A stretch of 37,964 nucleotides of DNA from Cellulosimicrobium sp. (lineage in GTDB: Bacteria; Actinomycetota; Actinomycetes; Actinomycetales; Cellulomonadaceae). Shown here piece by piece: positions 9,800 to 18,666 of this stretch (position 1 is its first letter; each line of letters starts with the position of its first letter). The position numbers and the translations under genes were made by a program. Below the pieces are notes generated by a model, which was not told where the DNA came from, made no database searches, and saw only the letters and a list, made by a program, of their open reading frames with translations. The DNA lies in assembly GCA_029256625.1 (NCBI GenBank), contig JAQSXO010000002.1, positions 1 to 37,964 on the forward strand, written 5' to 3'.

Positions 9800-10618
9800 G
9801 TGACCCAGACGATCATCACCCCCCCGGGGCGCTTCTCGGCACCGAACCTGCGCGAGATGTGGCAGGCGCGCGAGGTGCTCGTCCGCTTCGGCATGCGCGA
9901 CGTCGTGCTGCGCTACCGGCAGACCGCGGTGGGCGTCGTGTGGGTGCTCATCCAGCCGCTGGTCTCCGCGGGCATCTTCTCGATCGTCTTCGGGCAGGTC
10001 GCGGGCCTCTCGAGCGACGGCAAGCCGTACTTCATCTTCAGCTACGTCGGCATGCTCGCGTGGACGCTCTTCTCCGGGGTGCTCAACCGCTCGGCGGGCT
10101 CGATGGTCGGCAGCCAGGCGCTCATCTCCAAGGTCTACTTCCCGCGCATCCTCGTCCCGCTCTCCGGCATCCTGTCGGTCTTCCTCGACTTCGTGATCGC
10201 GCTCGCGCTCGGGATCGTCCTGCTCTTCGTCTACGGCATCAACCCGGGCTGGCCGGCGCTGCTGCTGCCCGTCTGGGCCGTGCTCATCGCGTTCCTGGGT
10301 GCCGGGCTCGGTCTGGCCGCGTCGGCCATCATGGTCCGCTACCGGGACGTGGCGTACGTCCTGCCGTGGATCGTCCAGACGCTGCTCTACGCGTCGCCGG
10401 TCGCGTACTCGGTCTCGGCCGTCCCGGCGAACCTGCAGGCCCTCTTCAACGCGAACCCCCTCGCCTGGTTCCTCGACCTCTTCCGGTGGTCGCTCCTGGG
10501 GACCCCCGCGCCCGCGGGATGGAAGATCGCGGGTGCCGTCGTGGTCTCCCTGCTCGTGCTCACGTGGGGCATGTTCGTCTTCCAGAAGTTCGAGCGCGAG
10601 TTCGCGGACGTGATCTAG
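9800..10618 (+). CDS. wzm: Polysaccharide ABC transporter permease Wzm (ABC-2 family)
   Basis: FGMRDVVLRYRQTAVGVVWVLIQPLVSAGIFSIVFGQVAGLSSDGKPYFIFSYVGMLAWTLFSGVL...MVRYRDVAYVLPWIVQTLLYASPVAY. Confidence 0.92.
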   Translation: MTQTIITPPGRFSAPNLREMWQAREVLVRFGMRDVVLRYRQTAVGVVWVLIQPLVSAGIFSIVFGQVAGLSSDGKPYFIFSYVGMLAWTLFSGVLNRSAGSMVGSQALISKVYFPRILVPLSGILSVFLDFVIALALGIVLLFVYGINPGWPALLLPVWAVLIAFLGAGLGLAASAIMVRYRDVAYVLPWIVQTLLYASPVAYSVSAVPANLQALFNANPLAWFLDLFRWSLLGTPAPAGWKIAGAVVVSLLVLTWGMFVFQKFEREFADVI

Positions 10619-11460
10619 TGCGTCTGCACGCGTACGTCCTCGCCGCCGACCCGGCCTTCCTGGCGCACAGCGTGCGCTCGTACTACGACGCCGTGGAGCG
10701 CATCGTCGTCTCCTACGACGAGGACGCGCTGTCGTGGACCGGGACGCCCCTGCCCGTGGAGCACTGCCTCGAGGTGCTCGACGAGCTCGACGTCGCGGGC
10801 AAGTGCGTGCTCGTCCCGGGCCGTTACGCGCGGCTCGACCACGCCCCGCTCGACAACGACACCTTCCAGCGCCAGGAGGCGCTCGAGGCCGCGAGCGACG
10901 GCGCCGACTGGGTGCTCCAGCTCGACACCGACGAGGTGCTCCCCTCCCCCGGACGCCTAATCGCGAGCGTCGACCGCGCGCAGGACACGGGCTGCGAGGC
11001 CGTCGACTACCCCGCGCGCTGGCTCTACGCCCGGGCCGGGTCGGGGCGGTTCCTCGAGGCGAGCACCCGCTTCGGCCGACCCGCGGCGAGCTTCCCCGGG
11101 CCGCTCGCCGTCCGTGCCGGGACGGCGCTCGTGCACTGCCGGCAGGTCGCGGCACCGACCTACCGGGTCGACCTGCGCCCGTGGAACACCGACCCGTTCC
11201 GCTCGCGGGACGCCGTCGTGCACGAGGTGGTGCCGCGGGAGGACGCCGTCCTGCACTACTCGTGGGTCCGCACCGACGAGACGATGCGCCGCAAGTTCGG
11301 CTGGTCCGGGCACACGGCCGTGTACTCGCGGCCCGCCGTGTACGAGCGGTGGGTGCGCCGGGCGCACCGGCCCGTCCTTACCGCGGTCACGTCCCCGCTG
11401 CGCCGCCAGGACTGGTACCGCCTGGCGCACGCGCCGGAGCTGGCGGGGGGCGAGTGGTGA
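10618..11460 (+). CDS. Putative GT-A fold glycosyltransferase (family 2-like)
   Basis: GTG start overlapping wzm stop by 1 nt; VRLHAYVLAADPAFLAHSVRSYYDAVERIVVSYDE...DGADWVLQLDTDEVLPSPGRLIASV (DxD-like LDTDE); conserved position in glycan cluster. Confidence 0.65.
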   Translation: MRLHAYVLAADPAFLAHSVRSYYDAVERIVVSYDEDALSWTGTPLPVEHCLEVLDELDVAGKCVLVPGRYARLDHAPLDNDTFQRQEALEAASDGADWVLQLDTDEVLPSPGRLIASVDRAQDTGCEAVDYPARWLYARAGSGRFLEASTRFGRPAASFPGPLAVRAGTALVHCRQVAAPTYRVDLRPWNTDPFRSRDAVVHEVVPREDAVLHYSWVRTDETMRRKFGWSGHTAVYSRPAVYERWVRRAHRPVLTAVTSPLRRQDWYRLAHAPELAGGEW

Positions 11461-12449
11461 GCGCCCCCTCCGCGTCCGTGGTCGTCATCACCTACGCGCG
11501 GCCCCAGTACGTCGCCGAGTGCCTGCGCAGGCTCGGGCAGCTCACGCGAGCACCTCACGAGGTGATCGTGGTCGACGCCTCCCCCGACCCCCGCACGCGC
11601 GACCTCGTCCGTGACGGCTTCCCCGACGTCGTCTACCTGCGCAACGACCTCGGCCCCGGGACCATGCCCGAGTCGCGACAGATCGGCCTGCAGCACGCGA
11701 GCGGCGACGTCGTCGCGTTCATCGACGACGACGCGTACGTCGACCCGAGCTGGCTCGACGAGCTCCTCGCACCGTACGACGACCCGCGCGTGGCCGCCGT
11801 CGGAGGACGAGCCGTGAACGGGATCCCCGGCGAGGAGAGCACCGGCCTCGACCTCGTCGGCCGGTTCCTCCCGGACGGGCGCCTCACGGGGTACTTCGGG
11901 GCCGACCCGGGCCGCGTCGTCGCCGTCGACCACCTGCTCGGGGCGAACATGTCGTTCCGTCGGTCGACGCTGCTCGACCTCGGCGGGATCCGAGGCAACT
12001 ACCCGGGGACGTGCCTGTGCGAGGAGTCGGACATCTCCCTCCGCGTCCGCGCGACGGGCGCACGTCTCGTCTTCGCACCCCGAGCGGTGGTGCGGCACGT
12101 CGCGGCGCCCTACCAGACCGGTGGTCAGAGGTTCGACCGCAGGTACCTCTACTACGCGCGCCGCAACCACGTCGTGCTGCTCGCCCGGGTCTTCGGCCTC
12201 GCCTCGCCGTACGTGCGGCGCTACGCGTGGAGCACGGTCCGCGAGCAGCGCGCGTACGTGCGGACCACGTACCGGCTCCTGCTCGGCCGACCGGACGAGG
12301 GAGGGCAGCACCCGACGACGCGGCGCCGGCTGACGTCGCCCGTCGTGCTCACGCGTGCGGTCGTCGAGCTCTCCGGCCTCGTCGCGGGGCTTCCCGCCGC
12401 CGTGGTGGCGCGACGGCGCGACCGCGACGCCGGGGTCGGCACCCCGTGA
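11457..12449 (+). CDS. Glycosyltransferase family 2
   Basis: VSAPSASVVVITYARPQYVAECLRRLGQLTRAPHEVIVVDASPD...GDVVAFIDDDAYVDPSWLDELL...LLGANMSFRRSTLLDLGGIRGNY; GTGA overlap with upstream gene. Confidence 0.88.
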   Translation: MSAPSASVVVITYARPQYVAECLRRLGQLTRAPHEVIVVDASPDPRTRDLVRDGFPDVVYLRNDLGPGTMPESRQIGLQHASGDVVAFIDDDAYVDPSWLDELLAPYDDPRVAAVGGRAVNGIPGEESTGLDLVGRFLPDGRLTGYFGADPGRVVAVDHLLGANMSFRRSTLLDLGGIRGNYPGTCLCEESDISLRVRATGARLVFAPRAVVRHVAAPYQTGGQRFDRRYLYYARRNHVVLLARVFGLASPYVRRYAWSTVREQRAYVRTTYRLLLGRPDEGGQHPTTRRRLTSPVVLTRAVVELSGLVAGLPAAVVARRRDRDAGVGTP

Positions 12450-13597
12450 CCTCACCGGCGCACGGTCACACGCACCTGCTCACGCCCGGCGACCACTACT
12501 CGCCCCGGACGGGCAGCGCCGTGCCGACCGTCGTCCACGGCCTCGCCTCCGCCACCCCCGAGGGAGAACCGTCGCCGCGGGTGCTCATCGCCGCGGGGAC
12601 CTACCCGGAGCGCTACGAGGACGCCGAGTGCGTCGAGTACCCGCTACGTCCTGGCCGGCGCACCGACCGCTACGTCGACGCCGCGACGGCACTCCTCGCG
12701 TCCCGACGGCCCGCGGCGCAGGCGACGCTCCGCCCCGCGCTCGTGACGCAAGCCTCCTGGGCGCCCTCCGTCGTGCTCGCGCACAACCTCCCGCAGGCGG
12801 TCCCGCTCGTCGACGCGGCGCGGCACGTGCCCGTGCTCTACGCGCACAACCAGCTCTTCCGGACGTACTCGGCCCGTGAGGCGCGCCGGGCCCTCGGACC
12901 GGTGCGCGCGGTCGTCGCGGTCAGCGACCACCTGGCGGGCGCGCTGTCGGACCGGCTGCCCCCGGAGCTGCGCTCGCGGGTCGTCGTCGTGCGCAACGGC
13001 GTCGACACGAGCGCCTTCGAGGCCCGCGAACGTCCGGACGACGGGGTGCTGGACGTCGTCTTCGTCGGACGGGTCATCCCGGACAAGGGCGCCGACGTGC
13101 TCGTCGACGCGGTCGTCCGCCTGGGGCGCCCCGACGTGCGCCTGCTCGTCGTCGGCAGCGCCGGGTTCGCCCCCACCTCACCGCTCACGCCCTACGAGCG
13201 GTCCTTGCGCGAGCGCGCCGCCGGCGCCGGGGACCGCATCCGGTTCCGCCGGTTCGTCCCTCGCGAGCAGGTGGCGGAGGTGCTCGAGTCCGCGGACGTC
13301 GCCGTCGTCCCGTCGCGCTGGCCCGACCCGTGCCCGCTCACCGTGCTCGAGGGCATGGCGGCGGGCGCGGCCGTCGTCGCCAGTAGGATCGGGGGCATCC
13401 CCGAGATGGTCGGCGACGGCGGCCTCCTGGTCGCCCCGGGCGACGTGACCGACCTCGCGGAAGCGCTCGACGGCCTGGCAGGAGACGATGGGCTGCGACG
13501 GCGTATCACGTCGGCGTCGACGCGACGGGGGCGAGAACGGCCGTGGACCGTGGTCGCGCGGGAGCTGCGCGACACCTTGAGAGGAGCCGAGTCGTGA
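12446..13597 (+). CDS. Glycosyltransferase family 4
   Basis: ...VVAVSDHLAGALSDRLPPELRSRVVVVRNGVDTSAFEARERPDDGVLDVVFVGRVIPDKGADVLVDAV...VVPSRWPDPCPLTVLEGMAAGAAVVASRIGGIPEMVG; GTGA overlap. Confidence 0.88.
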   Translation: MTSPAHGHTHLLTPGDHYSPRTGSAVPTVVHGLASATPEGEPSPRVLIAAGTYPERYEDAECVEYPLRPGRRTDRYVDAATALLASRRPAAQATLRPALVTQASWAPSVVLAHNLPQAVPLVDAARHVPVLYAHNQLFRTYSAREARRALGPVRAVVAVSDHLAGALSDRLPPELRSRVVVVRNGVDTSAFEARERPDDGVLDVVFVGRVIPDKGADVLVDAVVRLGRPDVRLLVVGSAGFAPTSPLTPYERSLRERAAGAGDRIRFRRFVPREQVAEVLESADVAVVPSRWPDPCPLTVLEGMAAGAAVVASRIGGIPEMVGDGGLLVAPGDVTDLAEALDGLAGDDGLRRRITSASTRRGRERPWTVVARELRDTLRGAES

Positions 13598-15060
13598 CGA
13601 GCCTCGACATCGAACCCCTGCGGGGCCAGTTCGTCGTCAGCCCGGAACCCGTCCACGACGACGACCTCACGCAGACGGCGACGTTCCAGGGGCTGAACGT
13701 CGCGGCCCACCCGTCCCTGGACCTGACGTACCGCACGGACGGCGAGAACACGATCCTCGCGATCGGGACGCTCCTGCATCCCGACCACCCCGACTGGACG
13801 GACGGTCTCGTCACGGACTGGCTCGTGCGCCACCTCGCGGACGGGTCCTTCGAGGCGGCGCTCGACAGCATCGGCGGACGGTTCGTCCTGCTCGTGGCGC
13901 AGGGCGAGAGCCTGCACGTCTACGGCGACGCGTGCGGGACGCGCTCGGTGTTCCACAGCGACGCCGGCGGCACGTGGCTCGCGAGCCAGCCGGGCCTCCT
14001 CGCCCGGCACGCCGGACTGCACCCGGACCCGAGGCTCGCGGAGCTCCTCGACCGGACGCCGACCGCGGACAGCTGGCCCGCCGACCTCACCCCGACCCCG
14101 TCGGTCCGGATGCTGCTCCCCAACCATCGCAAGTGCCTGCGCACCGGACGCGTCAGCCGGTTCTGGCCGCGCCACCACGTCCGCAGCCTCTCGCTCGACG
14201 ACGCCGCCGGCGTCATGGCCTCCACCCTGCGCGGCCTCGTCGACGCCGCGTTGAACCGAGGCAGGGTCACCGTCCCGACGACGGGCGGCTACGACAGCCG
14301 CATGCTCCTCGCCGCCGCGTGGCCCCGCCGCAAGGAGATCAAGACCTTCACGGTCGTGGACGCCGCGACGCCGAGCCACGACGTCTCCCTCCCCCTGCGC
14401 CTCGCGGTCGCCGGGCGCCTCCGGCACCGCGTGCGCCACGCACGGCCGCTGCCCACGTCGACGCACGAGGCGATCCGCTCGATCACGGGCGACGTCTGGC
14501 GGGACCCCCACGAGCACCGCGTGCTGCCCTTCCGGCACACGAAGGGCTCACGGGTGCTCCTCGGACACGGCTCCGAGATCTCCCGGTGCGCGTCGTACGA
14601 GCACGGCTTCGCACCCGAGGTCGTGACGCCGGCGGACCTCGCCGGCCTCACGGGCTGGGCCGACGAGCCTCGGGCCGTCGCGGCGCTGACCCGCTGGCTC
14701 GACGGCGTCCCGGACTGCGGCATCCACCCGTACGACCTCTCGTACTGGGAGTGCCGCGTCGGTGTGTGGGCCGCGCTCGACAGCCTCGTCTTCGAGTCGT
14801 TCGCCGACCCGCTGTCGCCGTTCGCCTGCCGCCGGATCCACGTGGCCGGGCTCGGGGTCGAGGCCACCCATCGTGCGTACCCGTGGCACCTGCAGCGCAA
14901 GGTGGTCGAACTGCTCGAGCCGCGCCTGAGCCGGTTCCCGTACAACGCGACGAGCCTGACCTGGCTGAAGACCCGGATCCCGGCACCGGTGCGGCGCGTC
15001 GTCTACGTCACCCGACGTCGGATCTCCGGCGGCAGCCGCGGGTACACCGTGCTCGACTAG
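13594..15060 (+). CDS. Asparagine-synthase-like protein (PP-loop/AsnB C-terminal-like domain; N-terminal amidotransferase-like domain without a Cys nucleophile)
   Basis: N-terminus VTSLDIEPLRGQFVVS (no MCG); SIGGRFVLLVAQGESLHVYGDACGTRSVFHS resembles Ntn domain; RVTVPTTGGYDSRMLLAAAWPRRKEIKTFTV is a PP-loop-like SGGxDS variant. Confidence 0.7.
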   Translation: MTSLDIEPLRGQFVVSPEPVHDDDLTQTATFQGLNVAAHPSLDLTYRTDGENTILAIGTLLHPDHPDWTDGLVTDWLVRHLADGSFEAALDSIGGRFVLLVAQGESLHVYGDACGTRSVFHSDAGGTWLASQPGLLARHAGLHPDPRLAELLDRTPTADSWPADLTPTPSVRMLLPNHRKCLRTGRVSRFWPRHHVRSLSLDDAAGVMASTLRGLVDAALNRGRVTVPTTGGYDSRMLLAAAWPRRKEIKTFTVVDAATPSHDVSLPLRLAVAGRLRHRVRHARPLPTSTHEAIRSITGDVWRDPHEHRVLPFRHTKGSRVLLGHGSEISRCASYEHGFAPEVVTPADLAGLTGWADEPRAVAALTRWLDGVPDCGIHPYDLSYWECRVGVWAALDSLVFESFADPLSPFACRRIHVAGLGVEATHRAYPWHLQRKVVELLEPRLSRFPYNATSLTWLKTRIPAPVRRVVYVTRRRISGGSRGYTVLD

Positions 15061-15096
15061 GCGCGGGGACGAGGGGGCGTCCGGGCGCGTGCGCGC

Positions 15097-16050
15097 TCAC
15101 TCGCCGTGGTACGCCCCGCGGTACTCGCCGCGCACGAGGCGGACCACGTTGCGCTTCACGTCGAAGGGGAGGAAGCGCCAGTTCGGGACGGTCCAGTACC
15201 GCAGGACCTCACCCACCGCCCGCAGCCGCTGCGCGCGCGGGCCCGGCGCCCGCCACGCGTGCCGCACGAGCTGCGCGTTCAGGTACCACTGCGGGAAGGC
15301 GACAGGTCGGCGGAAGCCGGGGTCGTAGGTGCGGACCTGCCGGATGACGTCCCCGCCCTGCACCTTGTTGGTCTGCGCGTCGTGCCGGCGGGACCGGAAG
15401 AGGTCCTCGGGGACCTGCACCCAGGGAGCACGCATGGCCATCCCGACCGCGAGCGCGATGTCTCCCCCGTAGTAGGGCGGGAGCCCGCCCCTGGACCGTA
15501 GGACGTCCGTCCGGTGGACGCCGCCGAAGCCGATGACCTGGTAGACGTGGCGACGCAGGAAGAGCGCCACGCGGTCGGCCGGTCCCGGCGAGAGGAAGTC
15601 GAGGTCGAGGTCGTCCATGTGCCCGACGATCGCGTCGTCGGGATCGATCAGCTGCACGCGGGAGAAGGCGATCGTCGCCTCGGGGTGCTCGCGCAGCGCG
15701 TCGCGGCACGCGGTCAGGTGCCGCGGGAGCACGACGTCGTCGGCACCGTTCCACATGAACAAGGGTGCCCGCGCCTCGCGCAGCACCCGGTTCCAGTTCC
15801 AGGGGACTCCGCGGTTGCGGTCGCTGCGGAGGACGCGGAACCTGTCGTCGACCGCGGCGAAGCGCTCGGCGATGGCGAGCGTACCGTCCGTCGACGCGTT
15901 GTCGGCGACGATCACCTCGACGTCCCGGAGGTCCTGCGTGCGGAGCGCCTCGAGCGTCCGCTCCAGGTACTCCGCACCGTTGAAGACGGGGACCCCGACC
16001 GTCACCTGCGGGACGGCGTCCGCGACCGGACTGCGTTCGAGACCGCTCAT
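15097..16050 (-). CDS. Glycosyltransferase family 2
   Basis: MSGLERSPVADAVPQVTVGVPVFNGAEYLERTLEALRTQDLRDVEVIVADNASTDGTLAIAERFAAVDDRFRVL...PLFMWNGADDVVLPRHL; RBS aggagcagg. Confidence 0.88.
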   Translation of the reverse strand: MSGLERSPVADAVPQVTVGVPVFNGAEYLERTLEALRTQDLRDVEVIVADNASTDGTLAIAERFAAVDDRFRVLRSDRNRGVPWNWNRVLREARAPLFMWNGADDVVLPRHLTACRDALREHPEATIAFSRVQLIDPDDAIVGHMDDLDLDFLSPGPADRVALFLRRHVYQVIGFGGVHRTDVLRSRGGLPPYYGGDIALAVGMAMRAPWVQVPEDLFRSRRHDAQTNKVQGGDVIRQVRTYDPGFRRPVAFPQWYLNAQLVRHAWRAPGPRAQRLRAVGEVLRYWTVPNWRFLPFDVKRNVVRLVRGEYRGAYHGE

Positions 16051-16144
16051 CCTGCTCCTTCCGGCCGCCCCGACCGCGCACCGGGCGCCCGGATCAGCGT
16101 AGCCAGCCGGGGTCCGCAGGGCACGGGACGGCACGGGTGAAAGC

Positions 16145-17614
16145 TCACCCGGCGGCCGCGCTCAGGACGAGGAGCCAGTCGCCGTCGCCCGGTGGCTCGA
16201 GGTCGTCCGGGTCCGCCTCCGCCGGCGTGCCCGTCGCTGCCTCGTACCACGTGGCGGCAGCGTTCTCCGGGACCACGGAGGGGTCGAGCTCGATCCGCCG
16301 GGCGGTCGGCAGGTAGACGACGGTGAGCGTGCGGTCGTCGGACGACGCCACCGTCGCGACGTCGGACTCCAGGACGTCCGCCCCTCCGTCGTCCGACGAA
16401 CCCGTCACCACGTCGTCGAGCAGGCCGGAGACGACCGCCCGTGCGCCGTCGACGGGCCGGAGGGTCCACCACTCGACGGAGCGCAGCACGTCGTGCATCG
16501 CGGCGCGCTCCGTGAGCTCCGGGTAGTCGTCCAGACGGTCGGACCAGCCGTCGGGGAACCACCAGTCCTGTGTCCCGAGGATGTCCCCCGCGGCACCGCT
16601 CGTGAGCGTCCACCCGGACTGCCTCCGGAGCGTCTCGGCCGTGGTCGCGTCGCCACCGTTGTTGTTCTCGCCCACGTACGCGCCCTCGCCGAAGAGGACC
16701 GGGCCGGCGTCCTGCGCGACGGCGCGGCGGACCGCCGCGTAGGGCGGCTGGTAGGTGTACACGAACTGCAGGTCCACGATGCTCGCGAGAGCCCGGTTGT
16801 CGACCGAGGTGCTCCCCCGGAACCCCTCGTCGTCGGGGTCGGTCGACGTGGACGGCGAGAGGTGGGCGGTCCACAGGTGATCGTCCCCGCTCTGGACGAC
16901 GCCCCGGTGGACGCCCTCGTACACGGGGCTGAGCTCGTCCCAGACCTCGCGCGGGAAGTCGCCGCCCATCGCCCAGACCACGTTGGGGGCGTCCCGGAAC
17001 CGGTCACCGAGGAACGCGCCGTAGCGTTCCCACGTGCTCGACGGCTGACGCCCGAGCACACCGGCCGCCCCGCTCCCGTCCGAGGCGTACGCGGGGACGA
17101 GCATCACGGTGATGCCGTGCTCCGCCGCGATCCGGACGAACTCGTCGACGCGGTCCCAGTAGTCGGACGACGGCGTGGTCCAGTCGTCGAGGTCCTCGAA
17201 CGGGACGAGCCCGTCGTCGGTCGCCCCGTCCGGATTGCCGCGCCCGCCGTCGGGCAGCACGACCAGGTCGAGGATCGCGAGGTTGTACCCCAGCCGTCCG
17301 CGGCTCTCGCAGTACGCCGACCACTCGGCGACGCTGGCGCGAGCGAGCGCCGACCACGGCGAGTCACCCTGGACCAGCACGGGCGCACCCGCCTGGTCGA
17401 GCAGGTACCGACCGTCCTCGGACACGTCGGTCACGTACGCCGGAGCCTCCTCGGGACTCGGGACGGCATCGGCCCTCGCCGTGGCGCTCTCCCCCGGCGT
17501 ACCAGAGCTGGCGCGCACGGGGGCGGGGTCCGGGACCGGACCGCACCCGACGGACGCGGTGACGACCACGGCCACGAGGGCGCACACGGGGGCTCCCCAC
17601 CTCTGCCGTCTCAC
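16145..17614 (-). CDS. DUF4038 (apiosidase-like) glycoside hydrolase-like lipoprotein
   Basis: Signal peptide with lipobox VRRQRWGAPVCALVAVVVTASVGCG; GRYLLDQAGAPVLVQGDSPWSAL, YWDRVDEFVRIAAEHGITVMLVPAY, NVVWAMGGDF, PVLFGEGAYVGENNNGGD are DUF4038-type blocks. Confidence 0.75.
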   Translation of the reverse strand: MRRQRWGAPVCALVAVVVTASVGCGPVPDPAPVRASSGTPGESATARADAVPSPEEAPAYVTDVSEDGRYLLDQAGAPVLVQGDSPWSALARASVAEWSAYCESRGRLGYNLAILDLVVLPDGGRGNPDGATDDGLVPFEDLDDWTTPSSDYWDRVDEFVRIAAEHGITVMLVPAYASDGSGAAGVLGRQPSSTWERYGAFLGDRFRDAPNVVWAMGGDFPREVWDELSPVYEGVHRGVVQSGDDHLWTAHLSPSTSTDPDDEGFRGSTSVDNRALASIVDLQFVYTYQPPYAAVRRAVAQDAGPVLFGEGAYVGENNNGGDATTAETLRRQSGWTLTSGAAGDILGTQDWWFPDGWSDRLDDYPELTERAAMHDVLRSVEWWTLRPVDGARAVVSGLLDDVVTGSSDDGGADVLESDVATVASSDDRTLTVVYLPTARRIELDPSVVPENAAATWYEAATGTPAEADPDDLEPPGDGDWLLVLSAAAG

Positions 17615-17718
17615 GACGCACCGTCCAACGGGCGAAATCCCGGGAGAGACGGGGCGCCGGGTCCGCGGCTCCGGCACAATCGGGGGAACCAGACCACGCC
17701 TGTCACCGAGGAGCCGCC

Positions 17719-18666
17719 GTGCCTGAGGTCCAGCCCCGCCACGACGACCGCACTCTCGTCTCGGTCGTCGTCGCGACCGACCGGGGCGGGCCGTTCCTCG
17801 CGGACGCCCTGCGCTCCGCCGAACGCCAGTCCTACGAGGACCTGGAGATCGTCCTCGTCGACGACGGAGCGAAGGACAGGGCGTCGCTCGCCCGGATCAC
17901 CGACCAGTTCCCGCGCGTCCGGGTTCTCCACCAGGCCAACGCCGGGGTCTCCGTCGCCCGGAACTTCGGTGTGTCGAGGACGGCAGGCGACCTGCTCGTG
18001 TTCCTCGACGACGACGACGTCTGGCACCCCGACCGCATCGCGCGACAGGTCGAGTCCCTGGCGGCGGCCCCGGACGCCGTCGTGTCCTACTGCGGCATGC
18101 GCACGGTCGATGCCGACGGCGAGGAGCTGTACCCCGCCGACCAGCGAGCGGTCCGCGACGTCCACGACGTCCTGCGCCGGAGGACGGGGATCATCCTCCC
18201 GAACGTCATGATCCGGAGGCAGACCTTCCTGCGCGTCGGCGGCTTCCACCCGGCCTTCCGGCGTGCCCAGGACCTGGACCTCGTCCTCAAGGCTGCGCTC
18301 GAGGGCGACTTCGTCTTCGTGCCCGAGACCCTGGTCGACTACCGCTTCCACGCCGGGAACAACACGCGGCGTCACCGCGAGCTCTGCCGGAGCATCGACC
18401 ACGTGGTCCGGCTGCACCTGTGGAACGCGCGGGAGCGGGGGCGGGAGGACCTCGTCGCCGACCATCGCGACAGCCTCGCGGCCAACGCACGGTTCGCCGC
18501 GTGGAGCTCTGCCCGCGCAGCACGGCAGATGGCGAGGGAGGGCCGGCCCGTGCCGGCGCTCGCCGAGCTCGCGTGGGCGGCGCGCTTCGCCCCGACCGCA
18601 CCCGTGGAGTGGCTCCGCAAGCGAGCTCATCGCGCGACCGCGTCGTCGGGCGCCGGCACGCGCTGA
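17719..18666 (+). CDS. Glycosyltransferase family 2
   Basis: TLVSVVVATDRGGPFLADALRSAERQSYEDLEIVLVDDGAKD...NAGVSVARNFGVSRTAGDLLVFLDDDDVWHPDRI; GTG start with RBS cgaggag. Confidence 0.88.
   Translation: MPEVQPRHDDRTLVSVVVATDRGGPFLADALRSAERQSYEDLEIVLVDDGAKDRASLARITDQFPRVRVLHQANAGVSVARNFGVSRTAGDLLVFLDDDDVWHPDRIARQVESLAAAPDAVVSYCGMRTVDADGEELYPADQRAVRDVHDVLRRRTGIILPNVMIRRQTFLRVGGFHPAFRRAQDLDLVLKAALEGDFVFVPETLVDYRFHAGNNTRRHRELCRSIDHVVRLHLWNARERGREDLVADHRDSLAANARFAAWSSARAARQMAREGRPVPALAELAWAARFAPTAPVEWLRKRAHRATASSGAGTR

Noticed and set aside
15061-15096. Possible terminator in the 36-nt convergent gap
   Set aside because: Only short imperfect pairings (ggacg...cgtcc); not strong enough to call.
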